DNA of 64,000 nucleotides, from the NCBI GenBank assembly GCA_030684815.1, contig JAUXXQ010000161.1:1-64000 (forward strand), given 5' to 3'. Under the pieces are notes generated by a model that was given only the letters and a program-made list of their open reading frames with translations, was not told where the DNA came from and did no database searches. Made by a program: the position numbers and the translations under genes. Position 1 is the first letter of the stretch. The number at the start of each line of letters is the position of its first letter. Source of the DNA: Methylobacter sp. GTDB lineage: Bacteria > Pseudomonadota > Gammaproteobacteria > Methylococcales > Methylomonadaceae. This document shows positions 29,795 through 40,787 of this stretch, in pieces.

Positions 29795-30676
29795 ATGTTA
29801 CTACAGCGAATTATTACCGCATTAATTCTGGTTCCTCTGGTTGTGTTGGCTGTTTTTCAGCTGCCTTTGGAGTATTTTTCCTTGCTGATGGGGCTGATTA
29901 CTCTGTTGGCGGGATGGGAATGGACTCGTCTTGTCGGCATTGATTCGCCGCTTAAACGTGGGTTATTTTTGTTGGCGCTGATTCTGTCTATGTTGTGGCT
30001 GCAGTTTTGGACGCAGTTTTTGGAATTGGCAGCCCAAGTATTGGATTGGCCCGATATCAGGAGCTATTCAGGCGCTCTGGAATGGCTGGTGATACTGCCG
30101 GTGTTATTCTGGATTTTGGTGATGCTTTTAATCAGGAAAGCGCCGGAAGGTGTGTTAAAGCTGGAGATGAAACTCCGTTATAAGGCATTGATCGGCTGGT
30201 TTATATTGCTGGCCTGCTGGATGTTCCTGACCCGGTTAAGGGCTTTTTATGGGTCGGAAATGACTTTGTATTTCCTGGTGTTGGTTTGGGTTGCCGATAT
30301 TGCCGCCTATTTTGCCGGCAAAAAATACGGCACAATCAAATTGTCGCCAGAAATCAGCCCGGGTAAAACGGTTCAGGGCATGTACGGCGCTTTGCTGGCC
30401 GGTGCTGTTTGGGCAGCGATGTTCATTGGCTATTATGGTTACCAGGAAGGTTTTGTCTGGATGCGGCTGGTCGATTTTGTGTTGCTGTCGGTATTGACCG
30501 TGCTGATTTCCATCTATGGCGACTTGTTTTTTAGCGTGGTCAAGCGTCAGGGCGGCATGAAAGACAGCGGTTCGATACTGCCCGGTCATGGCGGCATTTT
30601 GGACAGGATTGACAGCTTGATTGCCGCAGTCCCGTTTTTTTATGCCGGCATCTTAATGATTGGGCTGATGGCATGA
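29795..30676 (+). CDS. cdsA: Phosphatidate cytidylyltransferase
   Basis: 293 residues, about eight TM helices. The C-terminal signature is [29 protein letters not shown] (given in parts: [19 protein letters not shown]), with the metal-binding Asp residues present. It makes CDP-diacylglycerol for all phospholipids. It overlaps dxr by four bases (ATGA). Confidence 0.96.
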   Translation: MLLQRIITALILVPLVVLAVFQLPLEYFSLLMGLITLLAGWEWTRLVGIDSPLKRGLFLLALILSMLWLQFWTQFLELAAQVLDWPDIRSYSGALEWLVILPVLFWILVMLLIRKAPEGVLKLEMKLRYKALIGWFILLACWMFLTRLRAFYGSEMTLYFLVLVWVADIAAYFAGKKYGTIKLSPEISPGKTVQGMYGALLAGAVWAAMFIGYYGYQEGFVWMRLVDFVLLSVLTVLISIYGDLFFSVVKRQGGMKDSGSILPGHGGILDRIDSLIAAVPFFYAGILMIGLMA

Positions 30677-31857
30677 AAGGTATCTGCATACTCGGAGCGA
30701 CAGGCTCAATCGGCGTCAGCACTTTAGATGTGGTGGCCAGACATTCCAATCTGTACAAGGTTATCGCATTAACCGCCCATACCAATATTGATGTACTGTA
30801 TCAGCAATGCCTCGAACATCATCCCGAAGTGGTCGTGGTCGTCGATGAACAAAAAGCGCAACAATTCGAAGTAAAACTTAAAAACTCGCCGATTGCGGAC
30901 ATAACAGTATTGTCCGGTGCGAAGGCGCTGGAGCAGGTGGCTACGCTGGATAATGTCGATTCAGTGATGGCGGCCATTGTCGGTGCAGCCGGTTTATTGC
31001 CCAGTTTGGCGGCGGCCAAGGCCGGTAAAACAGTATTGCTGGCCAATAAAGAAGCGCTGGTGATGTCGGGTGCTATTTTTATGCAGGCCGTTGCCGATTC
31101 GGGGGCGCAATTGCTGCCGATAGACAGTGAGCATAATGCGATATTCCAGTGTATGCCCGCCGGTTATAAAACCGGTATGCAGGCGAAACAGGCGCGGCGT
31201 ATTCTATTGACCGCTTCAGGCGGCCCTTTTCGGGACATGCCGGTCGAACAATTGAGCGACGTGACGCCTGAGCAAGCCGTGGCCCACCCCAACTGGGATA
31301 TGGGCAGGAAAATTTCCGTGGATTCGGCAACCATGATGAATAAAGGCCTGGAGATGATCGAAGCCTGTATTTTATTCGACATGACCCCGGATCAAATACA
31401 GGTGGTGATTCACCCGCAAAGCGTCATCCATTCGATGGTCGATTATGTCGATGGCACGGTGTTGGCGCAAATGGGCAATCCCGATATGCGCATTCCGATT
31501 GCCTATTCCATGGCCTGGCCGGAGCGCTTCGATTCGGGCGTTGAGCCGCTGAACATTTTTGAGGTCGGGCGCATGGATTTTTACGAGCCTAATTTGGAGC
31601 GCTTCCCTTGTTTGCGTTTGGCCTACGAGGCTATCGCGACCGGCGGCACCATGCCAACGGTATTAAATGCGGCCAATGAGATTGCGGTCGAGGCCTTTTT
31701 AAACGGGCAGGTCAAATTTACTGATATTCCGCTTATTATTGAGCGTTGCATGAAACAAATCGAGTCCCGGGTTGCCGATACCCTGGACATTATTTTAGAC
31801 ACGGATCGGCAGGCTCGAGCCGTGTCGACACAGATTATTGAAGAGCTTAATTGTTGA
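30673..31857 (+). CDS. dxr: 1-deoxy-D-xylulose 5-phosphate reductoisomerase
   Basis: 394 residues. N-terminal NADPH site [14 protein letters not shown], metal and substrate loops [21 protein letters not shown] and [20 protein letters not shown], all canonical. First committed step of the MEP isoprenoid pathway, supplying IPP to uppS upstream. Start overlaps the cdsA stop; its own stop shares a base with the rseP start (TGATG). Confidence 0.98.
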   Translation: MKGICILGATGSIGVSTLDVVARHSNLYKVIALTAHTNIDVLYQQCLEHHPEVVVVVDEQKAQQFEVKLKNSPIADITVLSGAKALEQVATLDNVDSVMAAIVGAAGLLPSLAAAKAGKTVLLANKEALVMSGAIFMQAVADSGAQLLPIDSEHNAIFQCMPAGYKTGMQAKQARRILLTASGGPFRDMPVEQLSDVTPEQAVAHPNWDMGRKISVDSATMMNKGLEMIEACILFDMTPDQIQVVIHPQSVIHSMVDYVDGTVLAQMGNPDMRIPIAYSMAWPERFDSGVEPLNIFEVGRMDFYEPNLERFPCLRLAYEAIATGGTMPTVLNAANEIAVEAFLNGQVKFTDIPLIIERCMKQIESRVADTLDIILDTDRQARAVSTQIIEELNC

Positions 31858-33218
31858 TGGATTTGCTGCATACCCTGTTTTATTTCGTCGTTGCCATTAG
31901 TGTTCTGGTTTCAATTCATGAATTCGGCCACTTTTGGGTTGCCCGCAAAGCCGGGGTAAAAGTCCTGCGCTTTTCGGTCGGTTTCGGCAAGGTGTTGTGG
32001 TCGTACCAAAAAGATCCGGATACGACAGAGTATGTAATATCGGCCATTCCGCTGGGCGGCTATGTCAAAATGGTCGACGAGCGGGAAGGCGAAGTCAAGG
32101 AAGCGGATTTGCCATACGCTTTCAACCGGCAGTCATTATGGGCCCGAACCGCAATCGTTGCCGCCGGCCCGGTGTTTAACCTGATGCTCGCGGTAGTGCT
32201 GTTCTGGAGTGTTCTGGTGATCGGCGAAACCGGCATAAAACCCATGGTCGGCGCAGTAGAGCAGGGCACCTTGGCCGCCAACGCAGGTTTTGTCGATGGC
32301 GATGAGATTATTTCGGTTAACGACAAAGTGACGCCAACCTGGACTGAAGCCATGGGTACATTGGTTTCTTTGGCACTGGATGGCGAGCAGAGCATCAACA
32401 TTACCGTCAAAAATACCGATGACCAGCAGCAGGTCAGGACGCTGCATATTGCTGAAGATGACAGTAAAAATCCGGATGAGTTATACCGGCGCTTAGGCTT
32501 TAAACCCTGGTCGCCGAAGTTACAGCCCATCATAGGGCAGGTGCTGCCTGATAGCGCCGCTTTGGCGGCAGGCCTACAAACAGGCGACCTGATTGTCAGC
32601 GCCGATGACGCCGTTATAGGCGATTGGATGCAATGGGTCGGCATAGTCAAAAGCCATCCGGGTGCGCCGATAAAATTGGTGGTTGAGCGCGATGGTGTGC
32701 GATTGCCGCTAACCATAACGCCGAAAAGCGTGGTTGTGGGCGAGAATACCGAAGGTAAAGTAGGGGCTTCGGTGTACATTCCTGAAGAGCTGATGCAGTC
32801 GGTTACGGTTGAATACGCGTTATCGCCGCTGGCGGCAATCCCCGTTGCCTTCCAAACCACCTATTTTTATTCCGTCACTACATTAAAGATGATGGGGAAA
32901 ATGCTGATTGGCAAAGCTTCAGTGGAAAATCTAAGCGGCCCCATCAGTATTGCCCAATATGCCGGGCAGTCTGCTACCATGGGTTTGGTGCCGTTTATAA
33001 AATATCTGGCCTTGATCAGCATCAGCCTGGGCATATTAAATTTATTGCCGATACCGGTGCTGGATGGCGGACATTTATTATTTTTCGCCATAGAAGGCAT
33101 TAAAGGCAGTCCTGTTTCGGAAAAAGCGCAAATTTTCTTTCAGCAAATCGGCATTGCATTGCTGCTGTCATTGATGGCCTTGGCGATGTTTTTGGATATT
33201 GGACGTTTATTTAACTAA
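31857..33218 (+). CDS. rseP: RseP-type site-2 intramembrane metalloprotease
   Basis: 453 residues from ATG 31857; the ORF extends to TTG codons upstream, which are rejected. TM1 carries the zinc motif HEFGH (21-25); two periplasmic PDZ domains follow (about 115-195 and 210-290); the third zinc ligand lies in NLLPIPVLDGGHL near the C-terminus. It performs the second cut of anti-sigma factor RseA and clears remnant signal peptides. In most relatives bamA follows; here a DsbC-like gene takes that place. Confidence 0.95.
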   Translation: MDLLHTLFYFVVAISVLVSIHEFGHFWVARKAGVKVLRFSVGFGKVLWSYQKDPDTTEYVISAIPLGGYVKMVDEREGEVKEADLPYAFNRQSLWARTAIVAAGPVFNLMLAVVLFWSVLVIGETGIKPMVGAVEQGTLAANAGFVDGDEIISVNDKVTPTWTEAMGTLVSLALDGEQSINITVKNTDDQQQVRTLHIAEDDSKNPDELYRRLGFKPWSPKLQPIIGQVLPDSAALAAGLQTGDLIVSADDAVIGDWMQWVGIVKSHPGAPIKLVVERDGVRLPLTITPKSVVVGENTEGKVGASVYIPEELMQSVTVEYALSPLAAIPVAFQTTYFYSVTTLKMMGKMLIGKASVENLSGPISIAQYAGQSATMGLVPFIKYLALISISLGILNLLPIPVLDGGHLLFFAIEGIKGSPVSEKAQIFFQQIGIALLLSLMALAMFLDIGRLFN

Positions 33219-33239
33219 TCAAGCTAACACAGGAATAAT

Positions 33240-33962
33240 ATGAAAAAAATTATCAAAATCGCCGCATTATCATTGCTGGGTTTAACCGTGTCCGTCGCGC
33301 AGGCCGATGAAGACGCCGTCAGGCAGGCGCTGGGCAAATCCATGCCCTCGGTCAAAATAAACTCGATTAAACCGTCTGAAATCAGCGGCCTTTATGAAGT
33401 GACCGTGGGCGGCAACATATTTTATGTGTCCAACGATGGCAAGTATCTGGTTCAAGGGCATTTGGTCGATATTGCCGCGCGCACCGATTTAACCGAAGAA
33501 AAGTTGGGCGGAGCGCGTAAACAGGCTTTGGAGAAACTCGGTCAGGATAATATGATCGTATTCAAAGCGAAAATAAACAAATATACCGTCAGCATTTTTA
33601 CTGACATCGATTGCGGTTATTGCCGCAAATTGCATTCCGAAATCGACCAGTACCTGGCGGAAGGCATCACCATCCAGTATCTGTTTTTCCCCAGGGCAGG
33701 TAAAGGTTCCGATTCATACAGCAAAGCGGTGTCGGTTTGGTGTGCCGATGACCGTAAAGCGGCCTTGACTGCGGCGAAAAAAGGCGAGACCCCGCCTGCC
33801 AAGACTTGCGACAATCCGATTGACCAGCACATGCAATTGGCTGAGGAATTTGAAGTAAAAGGGACGCCGATGATTGTTACCGGGAAGGGCACTATCTTCC
33901 CCGGCTATTTGCCTGCAAAGCAACTGGCTGAAGCATTGGCGGATGAAAACAGTCAAAAGTAG
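33240..33962 (+). CDS. dsbC: DsbC-family periplasmic thiol:disulfide interchange protein
   Basis: 240 residues. Signal peptide 1-22 (ends AQA), N-terminal dimerisation domain (about 23-85) and a thioredoxin-fold domain with the CGYC active site at 125-128, the DsbC signature, plus a conserved cis-Pro loop (KGTPMIV). A second Cys pair (VWCADD and KTCDN) is present as in DsbC. It should isomerise wrong disulfides, kept reduced by DsbD (not in this window). AGGAATA precedes ATG 33240. It is the last gene of the operon. Confidence 0.9.
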   Translation: MKKIIKIAALSLLGLTVSVAQADEDAVRQALGKSMPSVKINSIKPSEISGLYEVTVGGNIFYVSNDGKYLVQGHLVDIAARTDLTEEKLGGARKQALEKLGQDNMIVFKAKINKYTVSIFTDIDCGYCRKLHSEIDQYLAEGITIQYLFFPRAGKGSDSYSKAVSVWCADDRKAALTAAKKGETPPAKTCDNPIDQHMQLAEEFEVKGTPMIVTGKGTIFPGYLPAKQLAEALADENSQK

Positions 33963-33975
33963 CCGGATCTATCAC

Positions 33976-34009
33976 AAAAAAAGGCCGCGTTAACGCGGCC
34001 TTTTTTTTT
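33976..34009. terminator. Bidirectional intrinsic terminator between dsbC and lpd
   Basis: GGCCGCGTTAACGCGGCC (33983-34000) is a perfect palindrome with nine T on the plus side and seven A (T on the minus strand) on the other, so it can end both the dsbC and the lpd transcripts. Confidence 0.93.
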
Positions 34010-34029
34010 GTTCTTTTTTAGCGCCATTT

Positions 34030-35460
34030 TTAATTTGTTTTGTTTTTCAGTGACAGCGCCGCGCCGTGCAGGGCTTTGGCTAGGGTGGGGTGGGCATGGA
34101 TGGTTCTGGCCAAGTCTTCACTACTGGCAGAAAACTCCATTGCCAGCACTGCTTCGGCTATCATTTCGGAGGCCTGGACGCCGATGATATGGACGCCGAG
34201 CACGGCGTCGGTATCGGCGTGGGCGATGATCTTGACCAGACCTTCTGTTTGTCCTGCGGCTTGGGCGCGGGCGGTCGCGCTTAACGGAAATACGCCGATT
34301 TTAATGGCTTCGCCCATGGCCCTTAGGGCTTGTTCGGTTTGGCCGACCCAGGCAATTTCAGGGTCGGTAAATACGACGCTGGGCAAAAGGTGGTAGTTGA
34401 CCGGGTTATGGTATCCGGCAATTTGTTCGGCCACAAACAGGCCTTCTTCTATGCCTTTATGCGCAATCATCGGGCCGAGCACGGTCAAGTCGCCGATGGC
34501 ATAAACGCCGGGCAGGTTAGTCCGGCAGTTTTCATCGACGTGGACATAGCCGTTTTCGTCGAGCAGCAAATTGGCTTCGGCAGCGGCCAGATGTTCGGTA
34601 TTGGGCGTGCGGCCCGAGGCCACAATCAGTTTGTCGACGCGCAGGGTGTGGGTGCCTTCATGATCTTGGTATTCTACGGTGACGCTTTTGCCGCTTTTCT
34701 TGCTGGAAATGACGCGTGCGCCCAAACGTAGTTCCAGGCCTTGTTCGCTGTAGATGCGGTAGGCTTCACGGGAAATTTGCTGGTCGGCAAGGCTTAAAAA
34801 GGTTTCCTGCGCTTCCAGCAGAATGGTTTCTGCGCCGAGCCGGTTCCAGATGCCGGCCAATTCAAGGCCGATAATGCCGGCGCCGATAATGGCGAGGCGT
34901 TTGGGGACAGTGTTGAGATTGAGTGCGGCGGTGGAATCAATAATAAATTCATTGTCAATCGGCGCGCAGGCCAAGTCGACGGGTGAGGAGCCGGTGGCGA
35001 GGATAATATGCTTGGCTTCAAGCCGATAAGGTGAAGCGGCGGCAGGTGGGGTGATTTCCACTTCGCGCTCATTGAGCAGGATGGCTGCGGCTTGGATGCG
35101 CTCGATATTGTGTTCGGCGAATGCGTCGGCAATGTGCTGGCTGAGTCTGTCAACAATGCGGTTTTTGCGCTGCATCATCTGTGCAATATCCACGGAAACG
35201 GAGGCAGTCTGAATGCCGTGTTGTTTTAGGTCGTGGCTCAGCGAGTGGTAAATTTTCGCCGATTCCAGTAAGGCGAGGGAGGCAACACAACCGGCGTTAA
35301 GGTAAGTGCCGCCTAGGCTGCTTTGACCTTCCTGGTCGCGCCAGTTATCGATGCAGGCGGTTTTTAGGCCAAGTTGGGCGCAGCGGATTGCGCTGGAATA
35401 ACCGGCAGGGCCGGCGCCGATGACGATAACGTCAAATGGTTGTGTTTGTTTTTGAGTCAT
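34030..35460 (-). CDS. lpd: Dihydrolipoamide dehydrogenase-like protein with altered active site
   Basis: 476 residues, intact frame, full-length E3 architecture: FAD site VIVIGAGPAGYSSA (11-24), NAD site LAIIGAGIIGLELAG, FAD-contact YAIGDLTVLGPMIAHKGIEEG (in part) and the dimerisation domain. The redox motif, normally GGTCLNVGCIPSK, reads GGTYLNAGCVASL: the first active-site Cys is Tyr53, only Cys58 remains, and the Lys of PSK is Leu. At the C-terminus HPTLxE reads HPTLAK, so the Glu partner of the catalytic His457 is Lys462. Such a protein should not catalyse normal lipoamide oxidation. It follows sucB by four bases in a sucA-sucB-lpd operon. Confidence 0.85.
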   Translation of the reverse strand: MTQKQTQPFDVIVIGAGPAGYSSAIRCAQLGLKTACIDNWRDQEGQSSLGGTYLNAGCVASLALLESAKIYHSLSHDLKQHGIQTASVSVDIAQMMQRKNRIVDRLSQHIADAFAEHNIERIQAAAILLNEREVEITPPAAASPYRLEAKHIILATGSSPVDLACAPIDNEFIIDSTAALNLNTVPKRLAIIGAGIIGLELAGIWNRLGAETILLEAQETFLSLADQQISREAYRIYSEQGLELRLGARVISSKKSGKSVTVEYQDHEGTHTLRVDKLIVASGRTPNTEHLAAAEANLLLDENGYVHVDENCRTNLPGVYAIGDLTVLGPMIAHKGIEEGLFVAEQIAGYHNPVNYHLLPSVVFTDPEIAWVGQTEQALRAMGEAIKIGVFPLSATARAQAAGQTEGLVKIIAHADTDAVLGVHIIGVQASEMIAEAVLAMEFSASSEDLARTIHAHPTLAKALHGAALSLKNKTN

Positions 35461-35464
35461 GGCG

Positions 35465-36691
35465 TTATATGTTCAGTAAGAGGTGGGCGGGCGCTTCCAG
35501 GCATTCTTTGATGGTGACTAAAAATTGTACCGCTTCGCGGCCGTCAACCAGCCGATGGTCGTAGGATAAGGCCAAGTACATGATAGGCCGGATCACTATC
35601 TGGCCGTTTTCAACCACGGCGCGCTCTTTGATGGCATGCATGCCCAAAATAGCGCATTGCGGCGGGTTGAGTATCGGTGTCGACAGCATGGAGCCGAAAA
35701 TGCCGCCATTGGTGATGGTGAAAGTACCGCCTTTCAGGTCGTCGTAGGTCAAGCTGCCGGAGCGGGTTTTGGCGCCGAAATCGACAATGCTTTGTTCAAT
35801 ACCGGCAAAGTCGAGTTGGTCGGCGTCGCGCAACACCGGCACGATCAGGCCGCGCTCGGTGCTGACGGCGATGCCGATGTCGTAATAGCCGTGGTAAATG
35901 ATGTCGTTGTCGTCGATGTAGGCGTTGATGGCCGGGAAGCGTTTTAAGGCTTCGATGGAGGCTTTGACGAAGAAGGACATGAAGCCCAATTTGACGTGGT
36001 GTTTTTGCTCGAAACGCTCTTTGTACTGGTTACGCAGGTCGATGACATTTTGCATGTTGACTTCATTGAAGGTGGTCAGCATGGCGGCATTTTGCTGGGC
36101 CTGCAACAGGCGTTCGGCCACTTTGGCGCGTAGCCGGGTCATTGGCACGCGTTGTTCCGGGCGTAGGTTTGACACGGGCGCCGAGGGGATTTCTTTGGGC
36201 GGCGGCGGTTGGGTTTTAACGGCCGCAGTTGGCTTTATCAGTTGCGCTTCCTGCAGGTTTTTCTTATGCAGATAATCCAGCACGTCGGTTTTTGTGAGCC
36301 GGCCATCTTTTCCTGAGCCTTTGATGGCGGCGGGATCCAATGCATTTTCGGCAATTAACCGCCGTACCGAAGGGCTTAGCGGTATATCGTCGGCTTGCCT
36401 ATCATCTTCAGTTTCAGTTTCAGTTGCTGTAGCTTTGGGGCTTGCCGTGACGCTCCCGGCTTCCAGTAGCGCCAGTGTTTCACCGGCAACGACAATGGCA
36501 CCCTCTTCTTTAATGATGTTGCCGAGGATACCGGATTCAGGTGCAGGCACTTCGAGCACGACTTTGTCGGTTTCGAGGTCAACCAGGTTTTCGTTTTTGA
36601 TAACGCTGTCGCCGGGTTGCTTGTGCCAAGCGACTACAGTGGCGTCGGAAACGGATTCGGGTAGGTTGGGGACTAAGACTTCAATGCTCAT
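35465..36691 (-). CDS. sucB: 2-oxoglutarate dehydrogenase E2 (dihydrolipoamide succinyltransferase)
   Basis: 408 residues. One N-terminal lipoyl domain (1-75) with the lipoylated Lys in [11 protein letters not shown], a Thr/Glu-rich linker, a peripheral subunit-binding domain (about 105-140, [12 protein letters not shown] and [11 protein letters not shown]), and the catalytic domain ending in [17 protein letters not shown] with the active-site His and Asp. It transfers succinyl groups to CoA. All catalytic residues look normal, unlike the E3 encoded next to it. It starts 2 bases after sucA. Confidence 0.96.
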   Translation of the reverse strand: MSIEVLVPNLPESVSDATVVAWHKQPGDSVIKNENLVDLETDKVVLEVPAPESGILGNIIKEEGAIVVAGETLALLEAGSVTASPKATATETETEDDRQADDIPLSPSVRRLIAENALDPAAIKGSGKDGRLTKTDVLDYLHKKNLQEAQLIKPTAAVKTQPPPPKEIPSAPVSNLRPEQRVPMTRLRAKVAERLLQAQQNAAMLTTFNEVNMQNVIDLRNQYKERFEQKHHVKLGFMSFFVKASIEALKRFPAINAYIDDNDIIYHGYYDIGIAVSTERGLIVPVLRDADQLDFAGIEQSIVDFGAKTRSGSLTYDDLKGGTFTITNGGIFGSMLSTPILNPPQCAILGMHAIKERAVVENGQIVIRPIMYLALSYDHRLVDGREAVQFLVTIKECLEAPAHLLLNI

Positions 36692-36693
36692 TG

Positions 36694-39522
36694 TTATTTT
36701 CCTGAAGGTTTGCCGTAAAGGGCGGTGTGGACGACGGCTTTTTGTTGTTCTATGTGGACGCGGAAGTTGCCGACAGCAGGTGCTGCGGAGGCTTCTCGGC
36801 CAGCATAGGTCATGCTGATTTTAGGGTCGAGATTGTCGCTAAAATGATGTTTTGATTGGTACCAGGCACCTTGGTTTTGCGGTTCTTCCTGACACCAGAC
36901 GAATTCTTTGAGGTGCGTGTAGCGGGCCATTTCTGCTTTAAATAATTCATCCGGAAAGGGGTAAAGTTGTTCTATCCGGGCAATGGCGACGTGTTTAAGG
37001 GTCTCATCCTGCCGTCTTGTTTCCAGTAGGTCGTAATAAACTTTACCCGCACACAGAACCAAACGGGTGACTTTTTTCGGGTTGATGTCGTCTTGTTCGC
37101 CGATGACCGGTAAAAACTGCCCATCGGTAAGGTCTTCCAGCGTAGATACGGCCAGTTTGTGGCGCAGCAAACTCTTAGGGCTCATGATGACCAGCGGTTT
37201 GCGGTAGGGGCGCAACATTTGGCGGCGCAGTAAATGGAATATTTGTGCGGGCGTGGTGGGGGTGCAAACCTGAATATTGTGTTCGGCGCACAGTTGCAGG
37301 TAGCGTTCTAAGCGAGCCGATGAATGTTCGGGGCCTTGGCCTTCAAAACCGTGCGGCAGCAGCATCACCAGATGGCACATACGGCCCCATTTGGTTTCGC
37401 CGGAGCTGACAAATTGATCGATAACCACTTGTGCGCCATTGGCAAAATCACCAAATTGCGCTTCCCAGATAACCAGGGTATTCGGCATGGTGGTGCTGTA
37501 GCCGTATTCGAAACCTAGTACGCCGGCTTCGGATAATAGGGAGTCGTAAATCTGTACCTTGCCCTGATTGCTGTCCAAATGTTTAAGCGGCCGGTAGGTT
37601 TTGTTATTGAGCTGATTATGGAACACTGCGTGGCGATGGACAAAGGTGCCACGGCCGACATCCTGCCCGGTTAAACGCACATTATATTTTTCCATTAACA
37701 AGGTTGCGTAGGCCATATTTTCGGCAAAACCCCAATCCAACGGCATGGCGCCCGCCGCCATTTTTTGGCGGTTATCCATGACTTTGGCGACCCGGGGATG
37801 CAACTCAAAGCCGACCGGCAAGCGTTGCATGCGATCGTTACAGAAACGTAAGCGGTCGATGGAAATGGCCGTATTGCAGGGCGACTTCCAGTCGTTGTGT
37901 AAGAATTGATTCCATTGGTTGGTGTAAGGGTAGGGGGCGTCGGTCAAAATAGGTCGGGACACGACTTCGCCCGCTTCAAGCCGTTTTTGGTAATCGAGTT
38001 CCAGCTCTGTCGCGTATTCATCAGTGATAAGGCCTTCTTGAATAAGTTTTTCCGCATAAAGCTTTCTTGTTGTTTTGAGCTTGCGGATTTTTTTATACAT
38101 TAAAGGTTGCGTTGTTGAAGGTTCGTCAGCTTCATTGTGGCCGAGCCTGCGATAGCAAATAAGGTCGATGACCACATCTTTATTGAAGGCCATCCGATAA
38201 TCCAAAGCCAGGTTAGTGACAAAAATGACTGCCTCGGGATCATTGCCGTTAACATGAAAAACCGGTGCCTGGATCATGCTGGCGACATCGGTGCAATATA
38301 ACGTGGAACGTGCATCTTGCGGGTTGCTGGTGGTAAAGCCGATTTGGTTGTTGATGACAATATGCACTGTACCGCCTGTTGAAAATGCCCGGGTTTGCGA
38401 CATGTTCAGCGTTTCCATGATGATGCCTTGCCCGGAAAAAGCGGCGTCGCCATGGATGAGTATGGGAATGACGGTGTTTTTGCCATTGCTTTGGGTTCGG
38501 TCTTGGCGTGCCCTGACCGAGCCTTCGACCACCGGGTTAATAATCTCCAGATGCGACGGGTTAAAGGCTAGGGTTAAATGAACGGGGCCGCAAGGGCCGC
38601 TGACATCGGATGAAAATCCCATGTGATATTTAACGTCACCGCTACTGACGCCGGGCGATAGCGGCGAAGTGCCGGCAAATTCATTAAACAGATTGGCGGG
38701 GTTTTTGCCTAAGGTGTTAATCAGCACATTTAACCGGCCACGATGCGCCATGCCGATGACAATTTCAGTAACACCTTTGCTGCCAAAACCTTGGATTAAC
38801 TCGTCCAAAATCGGAATCAGCGACTCCCCTCCTTCCAGGGAAAAGCGTTTTTGACCGACAAAACGGTTGTGCAAATGGTGTTCTATGCCTTCGGCGGCAG
38901 TCAGTAATTTAAGTAGCCAGAGTTTTTTGTCAGGTTCCAGCTTTAAGTTGGATTTGGAACTTTCCAGGCGGTTGATAATCCAGCGCCTGATTTGAGTGTC
39001 GACGATGTGCATGTATTCCGAGCCGATACTGCCGCAGTAGATTTCTTGCAGGTTGGCGATAATATCGCGCAAAGGCAGCCGGTCAATACCGTACAGCGCG
39101 CCAGTGTCGAACAGCGTGTCCATGTCCGGCTCAGACAGCCCGTAATAAGCAGGATCCATGTCCGGTGGTGACGACAGGTTTTTCCCCAGCGGATTGTTGG
39201 CCGCAACCTGATGGCCGCGCACCCGGTAATGGTTAATCAGGCGGGCAACTGCCGATTGCTTTTTGACGCTCTCCTCGGTAAAACCCTGCAATTTGGCCAG
39301 CCTGCCTTGTGATTTAAGGCCGAGTTGGGCAAAGCGTTCGATAACCGGGCTGTGCGGGGTTTCAAAATTTGCGCCGTCGTGGATTTCGCTGAATTTTTGT
39401 TGCCAGCTAGCTTCAACCGAATCAGGATCTTCAAGGAAGCGTTCGTATAAGTTTTCAATAAAGCCGGCATTGCTGCCATAAAGGGAAGAGGAATCTTGAA
39501 AAAGTTTAAGCAGCTTACTCAT
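36694..39522 (-). CDS. sucA: 2-oxoglutarate dehydrogenase E1
   Basis: 942 residues, normal E1o length. N-terminal E2-binding peptide, thiamine-diphosphate domain with [13 protein letters not shown] and [14 protein letters not shown], and the transketolase-like C-terminal half ([28 protein letters not shown]). It decarboxylates 2-oxoglutarate in the TCA cycle. Type I methanotrophs were long regarded as lacking 2-oxoglutarate dehydrogenase activity although many carry the genes, which makes the altered E3 in this operon notable. Confidence 0.96.
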   Translation of the reverse strand: MSKLLKLFQDSSSLYGSNAGFIENLYERFLEDPDSVEASWQQKFSEIHDGANFETPHSPVIERFAQLGLKSQGRLAKLQGFTEESVKKQSAVARLINHYRVRGHQVAANNPLGKNLSSPPDMDPAYYGLSEPDMDTLFDTGALYGIDRLPLRDIIANLQEIYCGSIGSEYMHIVDTQIRRWIINRLESSKSNLKLEPDKKLWLLKLLTAAEGIEHHLHNRFVGQKRFSLEGGESLIPILDELIQGFGSKGVTEIVIGMAHRGRLNVLINTLGKNPANLFNEFAGTSPLSPGVSSGDVKYHMGFSSDVSGPCGPVHLTLAFNPSHLEIINPVVEGSVRARQDRTQSNGKNTVIPILIHGDAAFSGQGIIMETLNMSQTRAFSTGGTVHIVINNQIGFTTSNPQDARSTLYCTDVASMIQAPVFHVNGNDPEAVIFVTNLALDYRMAFNKDVVIDLICYRRLGHNEADEPSTTQPLMYKKIRKLKTTRKLYAEKLIQEGLITDEYATELELDYQKRLEAGEVVSRPILTDAPYPYTNQWNQFLHNDWKSPCNTAISIDRLRFCNDRMQRLPVGFELHPRVAKVMDNRQKMAAGAMPLDWGFAENMAYATLLMEKYNVRLTGQDVGRGTFVHRHAVFHNQLNNKTYRPLKHLDSNQGKVQIYDSLLSEAGVLGFEYGYSTTMPNTLVIWEAQFGDFANGAQVVIDQFVSSGETKWGRMCHLVMLLPHGFEGQGPEHSSARLERYLQLCAEHNIQVCTPTTPAQIFHLLRRQMLRPYRKPLVIMSPKSLLRHKLAVSTLEDLTDGQFLPVIGEQDDINPKKVTRLVLCAGKVYYDLLETRRQDETLKHVAIARIEQLYPFPDELFKAEMARYTHLKEFVWCQEEPQNQGAWYQSKHHFSDNLDPKISMTYAGREASAAPAVGNFRVHIEQQKAVVHTALYGKPSGK

Positions 39523-40787
39523 TATGAATGTCCGGTTTATTCAGCAAGGGTTTTGTCTTTAGGGAGATGGAAATTAATAATCGTCTAGTTTAGAGAATAT
39601 AATATATAAATATCAGTTGGTTATAAAACATTTTGGATGATTATATTTTTCTACCTTCCTTAGTTGAACTCTCAAATGGTAACTGTTCAACTAGGGAGCA
39701 CGGGCGATTTTACTCGTCGAGAGGAGCAAGGCACGCGAACCCAAAAGTTACATGAGGGGGAAGAACAGCTACCATTGGGCTTATTGTATGGGCTGATCCT
39801 TTCAGGAACCTTTCTTCCATCAGAAAGAAACCTCCAATCGTGCCTGATGCTTATGCAACGGCGCTTGGTAACGAGACAGCCGGAATAAAGTAAGGAACGA
39901 TCATGAAATAACTTGAGCAAGTTTTATTTTTAGGTAATGGCTTAGGGTAGTGTCTGAAAATAGCATACTCCAATAATTGTCCACGAAAAGAGGAATTATG
40001 ACTCAAAGGATATGTTACCAAGATTTGGCGCATTCTCTGACTAAAATATGCACTGTTTAGGTCGGTTGTGGATGTGGCAGGGAACATATTTAAAGAAAGT
40101 CCTTCATCTTAATTTAGGCTTGGTTATTAGCCGCCTTTTATTTGCCGCTAAGATGAAGGCGGGCTTCTTGGCCGGTTAAATTATAAAACAAGCGACGCTG
40201 CTTTTCTTGGTTTTTCTTTTTCGACAAGACGCTATTATTAAATTTTTTTTAGGAATCAATTTAGTTGGCAATACGGTTTGGATATTTCCGGGGTAAATAA
40301 GTCGGCTCAACTTGGGCTTAATGGTAAGCAGTTTGCTGCGAAGCATATATCCGGGTTGAAAAGTTTTTTGACCCATGTTGGTATATTCATCCTTGGCAAT
40401 CGCCTAGGTAAAAGGTGGTGTATTTATTATATGAATTCAAAGCTTTTAGATTTAAACCGGTCAGCAACTTTAAAACAAACGATAACTTTTGTCGGCTATG
40501 GATTGGGCTGTTTAAAAAAAAACAGCGTATAGGCGTGCGGTGAGTGGTTATGCGGATAGGCTGTTTTAATTGATGCACGCTTATGCTTAATAATAAGGCA
40601 TGATGTTCTTGGTATGTTTTTTTACAATGATGGGTAGCATGGGCAGTATTCATGGGCGGTAATATCCGCATCAGAAAAAATTATCGATGAAATTGGGGCG
40701 ATTTGAATTTATAATGGCAACTGTCATATTCTTTTCTATGTTTATTGATGATACAATATAAAAAATTTTTTATTATAAGGATTAAAA
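39523..40787. other. 1.26-kb gene-poor AT-rich region, possible element remnant
   Basis: No recognisable gene. 39655-39895 is a more GC-rich block that starts with TAGTTGAAC (39661-39669) facing GTTCAACTA (39686-39694), and contains several polypurine stretches; it could be a structured RNA or a piece of a decayed mobile element, but I cannot name it. CCTTCATCTTA (40101-40111) faces TAAGATGAAGG (40149-40159), a large hairpin. From about 39900 the sequence is AT-rich and holds only short open frames without family features. A TATAAT at 40710-40715 may be the -10 box of the H-NS-like gene. Confidence 0.5.

Noticed and set aside
34030-35460. lpd as an ordinary pseudogene
   Set aside because: No frameshift or stop; cofactor sites are preserved. 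Active-site changes in an otherwise maintained frame fit a pseudoenzyme better than decay.
39664-39888. 74-residue frame in the GC-richer block
   Set aside because: Open on both strands, no family, and the block looks structured rather than coding.
40278-40532. 84-residue frame in the AT-rich gap
   Set aside because: No recognisable domain, no Shine-Dalgarno site, and it lies in decayed-looking sequence.
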